Source: Chitinophaga pinensis
GTDB lineage: Bacteria; Bacteroidota; Bacteroidia; M30B66
Length of the DNA: 5,428 bases
Reading direction: 5' to 3'
Assembly: GCA_943333015.1 (NCBI GenBank)
Contig: CALQRR010000143.1
Coordinates: forward strand, 1-5,428
The notes beneath the pieces were generated by a model. That model searched no databases, was not told the origin of the DNA, and worked only from the letters and a program-made list of their open reading frames with translations. Shown in pieces: positions 1 through 5,428 of the stretch (its first letter is position 1; the number at the start of each line of letters is the position of its first letter). The translations under genes and the position numbers were made by a program.

Positions 1-1027
1 TCTGATCTCCAACACCAGAAATGTGTAAAACATAAATGGGTTTATTGCCTTGTATAAAACCAGCTGCTGCAGTAAAATTATAAGTGTATTGTTGACCTGT
101 ATTTAAAGTCGTTACAGGAACGGCACTACCATCAATAAAAATGTCGGTTCCGTCTTCTGTTGCGAGCACGTAAACTTTATCTCCGGGACTTCCCAGATCT
201 CCACGTACTACAATGTGCTTGAATCCGCATTTATCCACAGAAATCAATTGATCCGCAGCTAAATCTGCACCACCATCGGTCGCCAGATTCAAGTCAATCA
301 TGTCATCTTTAATGGTTACTGCAATCGGACGATCCGATTCTATCTTCGTTCCTGCAGGCTTCGCCAATGCTGTTTGATCAATGGATTCGCAGTAGTATGT
401 TTGACCACGGTGCAAATAAATCGAAAAAGGTACTCCTGCCAAGTGATTGAGGATATCAATCGATGGAGTAATCGTTACTGTTGTTGAATCGTCTGTTGCT
501 ACAATTACAAAACCGCTGCGTGGAGCAGGGATGTATGGACTGCCACCAAGACTCTGGTCATTTTCCCACTCTGTTTGAAATGGAGTAAAGAATAATGTGC
601 CGTTTCCGTTTTTTCCTTTCAGTGCAATCAAATCTCGGTTTGCTGCAGCTCCGAGCTCATAATAAGCGGTAATAGGGGCAGTTGATCGGATCAGGATTCC
701 CGTATTCATGACAGAATCTATTTCCCGTGTTTCTATCTGATTGAGCCAGGCAGTTAAATTGACCGTCTGGGTTGAACTTGGACCAAGGTTTACGACAATC
801 GGCGCAAACGAAAGATTCGCTGGCTGCCAGATTGTGATTTGTGCTGGGTCTGTTAATGTTGAAATGACAACCTGAATTGGTCGGTCTCGAAATGCATTTC
901 CGTTGATCTCTCCCTGCGTCCCTTGCGTAAGATCCGGAGCCCCGAACCAGAATTCCTGGTCTATTTGGGCTGAAGCCTGACTGAAAAAGATGGAGATGAA
1001 GAGTACAACAAGTAGCGAGTATCGCAT
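1..1027 (-). CDS. Secreted IgGFc-binding-like protein, N-terminal part (gene runs off left edge)
   Basis: An open frame of 342 codons reads from the ATG at 1027 to the left edge with no stop, so the 3' end is missing. I see a signal peptide: MRYS, a hydrophobic stretch at about residues 5-16, and a likely cleavage after ASA at residue 20, leaving a mature start QIDQEFWFG. The mature part is rich in beta-forming and Thr/Ser residues. It carries repeated motifs I associate with IgGFc-binding N-terminal-like domains of Bacteroidota: EFWFGAPD (25-32), GFVIVATDDSTTVTITP (172-188), GQTYYCESIDQ (208-218), SDRPIAVTIKDD (231-242), ADQLISVDKCGF (258-269) and VYVLATEDGTDIFIDG (285-300). Two cysteines, 213 and 267, could pair. 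The start is fixed by an in-frame TAG at 1052-1054 and no other ATG between. Known relatives are often large exported proteins ending in a type IX secretion or gliding-type C-terminal domain; that end is not visible here. The family assignment is by motif memory, and the binding partner is unknown. The 272-bp gap upstream suggests its own promoter. Confidence 0.8.
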   Translation of the reverse strand, partial: MRYSLLVVLFISIFFSQASAQIDQEFWFGAPDLTQGTQGEINGNAFRDRPIQVVISTLTDPAQITIWQPANLSFAPIVVNLGPSSTQTVNLTAWLNQIETREIDSVMNTGILIRSTAPITAYYELGAAANRDLIALKGKNGNGTLFFTPFQTEWENDQSLGGSPYIPAPRSGFVIVATDDSTTVTITPSIDILNHLAGVPFSIYLHRGQTYYCESIDQTALAKPAGTKIESDRPIAVTIKDDMIDLNLATDGGADLAADQLISVDKCGFKHIVVRGDLGSPGDKVYVLATEDGTDIFIDGSAVPVTTLNTGQQYTYNFTAAAGFIQGNKPIYVLHISGVGDQ

Positions 1028-1032
1028 AGTTG

Positions 1033-1046
1033 TTTGGGTTTGGGTT
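1033..1046 (-). repeat. Short tandem TTTGGG hexamer just upstream of a start codon
   Basis: The plus strand reads TTTGGGTTTGGGTT, two copies plus a partial third of a 6-bp unit (CCCAAA on the coding strand). It sits five bases before the ATG of the secreted protein gene, where a Shine-Dalgarno sequence would normally lie. No purine-rich ribosome site is visible there, which fits the weak Shine-Dalgarno usage of Bacteroidota. The repeat may be chance; a slippage role is only a possibility. Confidence 0.4.
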
Positions 1047-1093
1047 AAATTCTATTAATGAGCAATAAAGAATGATTCAGAAAGATATTTTTT

Positions 1094-1149
1094 TCCCACG
1101 GCTGTTTACTTCAAACCTTCTGAAAAGGTTTCAAATTCATTTTGTGGGA
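1094..1149 (-). other. Nested inverted repeats in the probable leader of the secreted-protein gene
   Basis: The inner pair is AAACCTT (1113-1119) and AAGGTTT (1125-1131), a perfect 7-bp stem with a 5-nt CTGAA loop. It is flanked by an outer pair, TCCCAC (1094-1099) and GTGGGA (1144-1149), a perfect 6-bp match enclosing 44 nt. Both lie 67-122 bases upstream of the secreted protein's start codon. On the transcribed strand the structure is followed by A-rich sequence rather than a T tract, so it does not look like an intrinsic terminator. It could be a leader RNA fold or a protein-binding dyad. The stems are short and could arise by chance in AT-rich DNA. Confidence 0.3.
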
Positions 1150-1258
1150 GTGCAAATGTCGAAATCTAAAACTAATTATAACAATAAAATAAGCTATAAT
1201 CTTACTTGTTTTGACTTAACTATTGTATTTATTGAGATATAAAGGGGTTTTGTTAACT

Positions 1259-1286
1259 GGAAGTAAAAAAAAATGCCGGAAGTAAA
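1259..1286. repeat. 9-bp direct repeat, 19-bp period, after the glycosyltransferase gene
   Basis: GGAAGTAAA occurs at 1259-1267 and again at 1278-1286, separated by an A-run and TGCC. It lies in the non-coding stretch right after the stop codon. No function is evident, and two copies are too few to call it a regulatory array. Confidence 0.3.
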
Positions 1287-1294
1287 TAGGGGCA
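1265..1294 (-). terminator. Possible weak rho-independent terminator after the four-gene run
   Basis: On the minus strand, starting five bases past the glycosyltransferase stop, TGCC (1294-1291) can pair with GGCA (1277-1274) across a 13-nt loop. The second arm is followed at once by nine T (1273-1265). The T tract and its position are what a terminator would show. The stem is only 4 bp, far below a typical intrinsic terminator, so this is a tentative call. No better hairpin plus T-run is seen elsewhere in the gap. Confidence 0.3.
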
Positions 1295-1299
1295 AACTC

Positions 1300-3249
1300 T
1301 TAGTTCCTCCCCAGATGTTGCCAGGAATTTAGTAGAATCATAAAGTCTTGTTGTATCCGATAATCTTTCGCATAAAGCAGATTCGTTTGCTGTCTAATTT
1401 TCTCATCCGATTGCATTTTCATATAGGGATCGAGTGGGTGAAGTACACCGGATTTCAGTGGAGGAATCGCCCCCGGTTTTTCACACGGCGAATATCCTAT
1501 CCATGATTTGTTTCCGATGAAAACCTGTAATGCATTTCGAATCGCTTGAATCCCATTGGGAATCATCAAAAATGTAAACGGGAATAACAGCAACAAAAAC
1601 AAGGATACAGAAATATCCCAGATGCGTTTTTTTCGCCTGTTAGAAGGCTTGTCAACTGAATTTAAACCAATCGTATAAAGTTCTCCGCTCGTTTGAATGG
1701 AATTACTTCCGATAATAAACAGACTCTCTGGAGGCGCAATTTTATATTCAAGTTCGGGATGATTGATCCACATCATCTGATCCATAATCTGAGCAGAACT
1801 GAGATCCTTACCACAGAAAATCAATTCATTGATAGTGAATATTTCCACCATTTCACGGAGGCGGTTTAAATTTCCAGCATACCCCGATTCATCTGAAATT
1901 TCTTTTTCAGGGGAAACAATTCCCACATATGATGTTTTGACCGGTGATTGATTCAATAAAGATGCAATTCGCCCTGCTTCCTGCTCTCCACCAATTATAA
2001 GGATGCGTTTGAGTTCCTCTTCTTCCGGAAAAAAACTCCTGTACCGGAGCACATTGAAGAACATCCTCAATCCGGTAGCCGATACCATTGCCCAACCAGC
2101 TCCTATTAACGTTAGAAAACGGGAATACCGATGCGACTCATCTAGCAACCCATACACTACTAAAATGACAAGTGTTCCTAATGCTAGTCCACGTAAAGTT
2201 TTTAGGATTTTCAACGGCCTGTCATAGCCGCCGCTGATCCAGGTAAAAGTGATCCACGTGCATATATATAGTGGAACGGCAACCCAAAGAAATTCTCTGG
2301 GATAATAAATACCACTCCTTGCAGCCCAATAGCCTTTGAGAAAAATCATACCCGCAAATATGATCAACGCATCTGCCAGTGGAAGCCAGATAGTAGCAAT
2401 AATGCGACTCACAACCGAAAAGGCAGCACGCATGTAAACAGCAGCCCGAATGAGTAAACTAAATAGTTGCGCATTTTTTTGCGAAAAGTGCTTATTCGCG
2501 AAAATGATCATCGCCTGATAAAACACAAATACGTAGTTAATACTGCTCTTCTTCGTGCTTTCTCCTCGGTAATGTATAATGCGTGTTTTGGGATGATAAT
2601 ACACCTTAAACCCAGCGAGAATAATCCGGTAACTCAGATCAATATCTTCTCCGTACATGAAAAATGCCTCATCCAAAAGACCTGCTTTATCCAGTGCTGC
2701 TTTACGCATAAACATAAACGCACCCGATAAAATTTCTATCTCATTTGTTTCGTCTTTGTCGAGATACCCTAAATGGTATTTTCCGAAAATCCGCGACTTT
2801 GGAAACAACTTCGAAAGTCCGAAAATCTTATAAAATGCTACTGCTGGCGTTGGTAAACCCCGTTTGGATTCGGGTAGATAATTTCCCTTTCCATCTATAA
2901 GTTTCACGCCAAGCGCACCTGCTTCCGGATGTGAATCCATGAAGGTAATACACGTGCTAAACGTATCTTCTTCAACAACGGTGTCAGGATTCAATAACAG
3001 GATATATTCACCCTGTGCAATCCGCATCGCCTGATTGTTTGCTTTACTGAATCCCGTGTTTTCCTTATTGGCTATTAGTTTGACCGTGGGAAATTTTTCC
3101 CGAATCATTTCCACAGAGCCATCTACCGAATTATTGTCTACAACGAATATCTCACCCTCAATTCCGCTGAGGGCTTTCGTCACCGACTGAACACATTGTT
3201 CTAGAAAATGACGTACGTTATAATTGACAATGATTACAGATAGTTTCAT
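1300..3249 (-). CDS. Membrane GT2 glycosyltransferase fused to a WbaP-like module with a reduced sugar-phosphotransferase domain
   Basis: This 649-residue protein probably transfers a sugar from a nucleotide donor to a lipid-linked or surface glycan at the inner membrane; the sugar is unknown. Residues 1 to about 235 are a GT-A family 2 domain of rhamnosyltransferase type: IVNYN (7-11), VDNNS (37-41), NPDT (87-90, the metal/nucleotide-site region), LSGAFMFMRK (174-183), YGEDIDLSYR (199-208) and HYRGEST (226-232). Hydrophobic segments follow at about 284-304, 319-338, 351-369 and 376-396. A Rossmann-like domain comes next, with RILIIGGEQEAGRIASLL at 415-432, resembling the CoA_binding_3 region of polytopic WbaP/WcaJ enzymes. 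Residues 540-649 look like a shortened bacterial sugar transferase: KRIWDISVSL plus a hydrophobic helix, FIGNKSWIGYSP (577-588), PLKSGVLHP (597-605) and LLYAKDYRIQQDFMILL (624-640). The family's KFRSM-type and Asp-Glu catalytic segment, roughly 80 residues, is absent. The start follows queE by 9 bp. The GT2 call is firm; the C-terminal reading is inference from remembered family motifs. Confidence 0.9.
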   Translation of the reverse strand: MKLSVIIVNYNVRHFLEQCVQSVTKALSGIEGEIFVVDNNSVDGSVEMIREKFPTVKLIANKENTGFSKANNQAMRIAQGEYILLLNPDTVVEEDTFSTCITFMDSHPEAGALGVKLIDGKGNYLPESKRGLPTPAVAFYKIFGLSKLFPKSRIFGKYHLGYLDKDETNEIEILSGAFMFMRKAALDKAGLLDEAFFMYGEDIDLSYRIILAGFKVYYHPKTRIIHYRGESTKKSSINYVFVFYQAMIIFANKHFSQKNAQLFSLLIRAAVYMRAAFSVVSRIIATIWLPLADALIIFAGMIFLKGYWAARSGIYYPREFLWVAVPLYICTWITFTWISGGYDRPLKILKTLRGLALGTLVILVVYGLLDESHRYSRFLTLIGAGWAMVSATGLRMFFNVLRYRSFFPEEEELKRILIIGGEQEAGRIASLLNQSPVKTSYVGIVSPEKEISDESGYAGNLNRLREMVEIFTINELIFCGKDLSSAQIMDQMMWINHPELEYKIAPPESLFIIGSNSIQTSGELYTIGLNSVDKPSNRRKKRIWDISVSLFLLLLFPFTFLMIPNGIQAIRNALQVFIGNKSWIGYSPCEKPGAIPPLKSGVLHPLDPYMKMQSDEKIRQQTNLLYAKDYRIQQDFMILLNSWQHLGRN

Positions 3250-3258
3250 TCCGAAATT

Positions 3259-3900
3259 TCAGGGAATGTGCATGTATTTGTGCGTCTGAAGGGAAATCTG
3301 CCACTGAGGATTGGATTTTACATACTCGACTATTTCCGGCATCAATTGCGACGCTTTGCTCCATTCCGGTTGAAGATAATGCTTGCATTCCATGCGAATA
3401 TTGACGGCATGTTCTTCTGCCCAACTAAAATCCTGCTTGTTAAATACAATCACTTTCAGTTCATCTGCCTGCTCCAGCAAGTCTTTCCGCGGACCTTTAA
3501 ATTTCTTGGGAGAAACACAAATCCAGTCAAATGAACCGCTCAACGGATACGCTCCTGATGTTTCTAAGAAAATACGAATACCCTGAGCTTTTAACGTATC
3601 ACATAATGGTCCGAGGTTATACAGTAAAGGTTCTCCTCCCGTAATAACGACGGCTTTTGCCGGATACATGGATGCTTTCTCTGCAATCTCTTTCACAGAT
3701 GTAAGCGGATGAATGGATGCATCCCAGGATTCTTTAACATCGCACCAATGACAACCAACATCGCATCCTCCAAGTCGAATGAAATATGCTGCCTGACCCG
3801 TATTGAAACCTTCTCCTTGGATTGTATAAAACTCTTCCATCAAGGGCAATGCCTCGCCTCGTTCAAGCAATATGTTTTGTTCTTCTGTCAGATTTGCCAT
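3259..3900 (-). CDS. queE: 7-carboxy-7-deazaguanine synthase (radical SAM)
   Basis: QueE converts 6-carboxy-5,6,7,8-tetrahydropterin to 7-carboxy-7-deazaguanine, a cytosolic step toward preQ0 and queuosine in tRNA. The 213-residue protein is of normal family size. YTIQGEGFNTGQAAYFIRLG (25-44) is the characteristic N-terminal block. The [4Fe-4S] cluster motif CX3CX2C uses Cys46, Cys50 and Cys53, within GGCDVGCHWCD. TGGEPLL (87-93) is the SAM-binding glycine-rich motif. LETSGAYP (112-119), VSPKKFKGP (129-137), YLQPEWSK (175-182) and the C-terminal LQTHKYMHIP (204-213) are also family-typical. The ATG at 3900 lies 5 bp after the folD stop, and an AAGG about ten bases upstream could serve as a ribosome site. 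An alternative start at Met21 would begin right before the conserved block and leave the catalytic core intact. No other queuosine genes are in the window. Confidence 0.96.
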   Translation of the reverse strand: MANLTEEQNILLERGEALPLMEEFYTIQGEGFNTGQAAYFIRLGGCDVGCHWCDVKESWDASIHPLTSVKEIAEKASMYPAKAVVITGGEPLLYNLGPLCDTLKAQGIRIFLETSGAYPLSGSFDWICVSPKKFKGPRKDLLEQADELKVIVFNKQDFSWAEEHAVNIRMECKHYLQPEWSKASQLMPEIVEYVKSNPQWQISLQTHKYMHIP

Positions 3901-3905
3901 CCGGT

Positions 3906-4787
3906 TTATACCTTAATTCGGCGTTTAAATGCTTCAAGCGTATTTTGCATCAGTGCTGCAATGGTCATAGCGCCAACACCACCAGGAACAGGTGTAATCC
4001 AGCTGCATTTTGGTGCTACTGCATCAAAATCAACATCCCCACATATGCGATATCCTTTGGATAATGATTCATCTTTCATGCGCGTAATACCAACGTCTAT
4101 CACCACTGCTCCGTCTTTAACCATATCGGCGGTGAGGAATAATGGCTTCCCAAGTGCTGCAACAATGATATCTGCTTGTAACGTATGGTAACGCAAATCA
4201 ACAGTTCTACTATGGGTTAAAGTCACCGTACAGTTTCCGGGTTTGCTGTTACGACTCAGTAGCACACTCATTGGAGAGCCAACAATGCTACTTCGCCCAA
4301 TAACTACCGCATGTTTTCCTGCAGTATCCACATTGTAATAGTCCAAAAGCATCATAATGCCTTTGGGAGTTGCGGGAACATACCCCGGTAAACCGAGTAA
4401 CATTCGTCCCAGACTTTCTGGATGAAAACCATCCACATCTTTTTCTGCATCTATCGCCAATGTCACAGTATCCTCACGGATATGATCGGGCAAAGGCAAT
4501 TGGACAAGAATGCCATCAACATCAGCAGTCTCATTCAAACGATGCACTTCAGCGAGAAGTGTCTCTTCGGTTACATCTGTTTCAAAACGGATCAACGTTG
4601 ATTCAAATCCAATTTGTTCACATGCTTTTACTTTTGAAGCAACATACGTTTCACTCGCACCATTGCTTCCAATGAGGATTGCAACGAGATGCGGTTTTCT
4701 TGAACCTTTTGCGCGTAATGCAGCAACTTCTGCAGCAATCGTGTCCTTATAAAACTGTGCTGTTTTTTTTCCGTCCAGAATGTTCAT
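3906..4787 (-). CDS. folD: Bifunctional methylenetetrahydrofolate dehydrogenase / methenyltetrahydrofolate cyclohydrolase
   Basis: FolD interconverts 5,10-methylene-THF and 10-formyl-THF in the cytosol, with NAD(P)+ as the usual oxidant, feeding purine and formyl-Met synthesis. The 293 residues match the usual length. The catalytic YxxxK is Tyr48 and Lys52 in SETYVASKVKACE. VQLPLP (95-100) and KDVDGFHPESLGRM (116-129) form the folate site. GRSSIVGSP (164-172) is the Rossmann nucleotide-binding loop, with ADIIVAALGKP (205-215) and VVIDVGI (228-234) following. TPVPGGVGAMT (265-275) is the C-terminal signature. No key residue is missing. The ATG at 4787 follows the ffh stop by 9 bp, so the two are likely cotranscribed. 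I see no strong Shine-Dalgarno sequence, only an AAGAA a few bases upstream. Confidence 0.97.
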   Translation of the reverse strand: MNILDGKKTAQFYKDTIAAEVAALRAKGSRKPHLVAILIGSNGASETYVASKVKACEQIGFESTLIRFETDVTEETLLAEVHRLNETADVDGILVQLPLPDHIREDTVTLAIDAEKDVDGFHPESLGRMLLGLPGYVPATPKGIMMLLDYYNVDTAGKHAVVIGRSSIVGSPMSVLLSRNSKPGNCTVTLTHSRTVDLRYHTLQADIIVAALGKPLFLTADMVKDGAVVIDVGITRMKDESLSKGYRICGDVDFDAVAPKCSWITPVPGGVGAMTIAALMQNTLEAFKRRIKV

Positions 4788-4796
4788 GGTTCTTGA

Positions 4797-5428
4797 TTAA
4801 CGCTGAGCTCCGGGCATGTTGCGCATCAAACCAGCCATCTTGCCTGGATTGCTCATCATACGCATCACTTTGCGTGTTTCTTCAAATTGTTTCAGCAACT
4901 TGTTTACATCCTGAATGGTCGTTCCGCTTCCGTCAGCAATCCGTTTCCGTCGTGTACCGTTAATCAATGCAGGTTCTTCCCGCTCCTGAGGGGTCATGGA
5001 TAAAATAATGGCTTCAACACTTTTAAAAGCGTCGTCATCAATATCCACGTCTTTCATAGCTTTCCCAACACCTGGAATCATACCAACCAAATCTTTGATG
5101 TTTCCCATCTTCTTGATCTGTTGGATCTGATCGTAAAAATCATTGAAGCTGAACTGATTTTTTGCAATTTTCTTCTGGAGTCTCCTGGCTTGCTCTTCAT
5201 CAAAATTCTCCTGAGCACGTTCAACCAAGGAAACAATGTCACCCATGCCGAGAATCCTGTCGGCCATACGTTCCGGATAGAACGCATCAATAGCTTCCAT
5301 TTTTTCCCCAGTACCAACAAACTTGATCGGCTTATTTACCACTGATCGGATCGTTAGCGCAGCTCCACCTCGTGTATCACCATCGAGTTTGGTCAATACA
5401 ACGCCATCATAATCTATCCGATCATTAA
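4797..5428 (-). CDS. ffh: Signal recognition particle GTPase Ffh, C-terminal part (gene enters from right edge)
   Basis: Ffh binds 4.5S RNA and the signal sequences of nascent membrane and secreted proteins, and with FtsY delivers ribosomes to the Sec translocon. About 209 residues are visible, roughly the last half of a protein usually near 440 residues. The first complete codons read [33 protein letters not shown] includes the G4 guanine-specificity TKLD motif and DTRGG, followed by [12 protein letters not shown], the G5/closing-loop region. The M domain follows: [18 protein letters not shown], a GMIPG segment, [21 protein letters not shown] (the Arg-rich and SGSG-like RNA-binding helix region), and a methionine-rich tail (MRMMSN through MRNMPGAQR). 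A TTG lies in frame at 5396 but falls inside the conserved G4 block, so it is not the start. The P-loop and N domain lie outside the window. Confidence 0.97.
   Translation of the reverse strand, partial: NDRIDYDGVVLTKLDGDTRGGAALTIRSVVNKPIKFVGTGEKMEAIDAFYPERMADRILGMGDIVSLVERAQENFDEEQARRLQKKIAKNQFSFNDFYDQIQQIKKMGNIKDLVGMIPGVGKAMKDVDIDDDAFKSVEAIILSMTPQEREEPALINGTRRKRIADGSGTTIQDVNKLLKQFEETRKVMRMMSNPGKMAGLMRNMPGAQR

Noticed and set aside
1207..1235. Plus-strand TTGACTTAAC followed by TATTTATTG as a forward promoter
   Set aside because: There is no plus-strand gene downstream, and the match is easily explained by AT-rich composition.
1140..1260. Possible Bacteroidota promoter (TAnnTTTG with upstream TTG) for the secreted protein gene
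   Set aside because: The best minus-strand candidate, TAGATTTC, has one mismatch and the nearest TTG is only about 13 bases upstream. That is too short a spacing to support a promoter call in such AT-rich sequence.
2467..2730. Plus-strand open frame of 87 codons inside the glycosyltransferase
   Set aside because: It is antisense to the conserved GT2 acceptor motifs and shows no ribosome site or family signature.
3709..4191. Plus-strand open frame of 160 codons
   Set aside because: It crosses the queE start region and the 3' half of folD on the opposite strand. Both of those genes have full sets of conserved motifs; this frame's translation has no recognisable motif or domain.
5394..5396. 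TTG as a start for a short Ffh
   Set aside because: The frame continues upstream to the window edge with conserved Ffh sequence ([11 protein letters not shown]), so the TTG is the leucine just before the conserved TKLD motif.

Overview
The window looks like chromosomal DNA of a Bacteroidota bacterium. The evidence is an AT-leaning composition, weak or absent Shine-Dalgarno sequences, typical ffh, folD and queE proteins in one tight cluster, and a secreted IgGFc-binding-like protein of a kind familiar from that phylum. I cannot narrow it to a genus. All recognisable genes lie on the minus strand, so transcription runs from right to left.

Right to left, the first block is a compact run of four genes: the 3' part of ffh (signal recognition particle GTPase, entering from the right edge), folD (methylenetetrahydrofolate dehydrogenase/cyclohydrolase), queE (7-carboxy-7-deazaguanine synthase) and a 649-residue membrane glycosyltransferase. 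The gaps are 9, 5 and 9 bp, so these are probably one transcript. Their roles do not form one pathway: membrane protein targeting, one-carbon metabolism, queuosine precursor synthesis and surface glycan synthesis. The grouping looks like a housekeeping operon.

After the glycosyltransferase stop there is a 272-bp AT-rich gap (1028-1299). It holds a weak hairpin followed by nine T on the transcribed strand (possible terminator), a 9-bp direct repeat, and a nested pair of inverted repeats in the probable leader of the next gene. That gene (1027 to the left edge, incomplete) encodes a secreted protein with a clear signal peptide and IgGFc-binding-like N-terminal sequence.

The least ordinary object is the glycosyltransferase. 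A GT2 catalytic domain is fused to what looks like a complete WbaP/WcaJ-type membrane and Rossmann module, followed by a shrunken polyprenyl-phosphate sugar-phosphotransferase domain that appears to have lost its catalytic core. I see no CRISPR array, mobile element, tRNA, rRNA or recognisable defence system.
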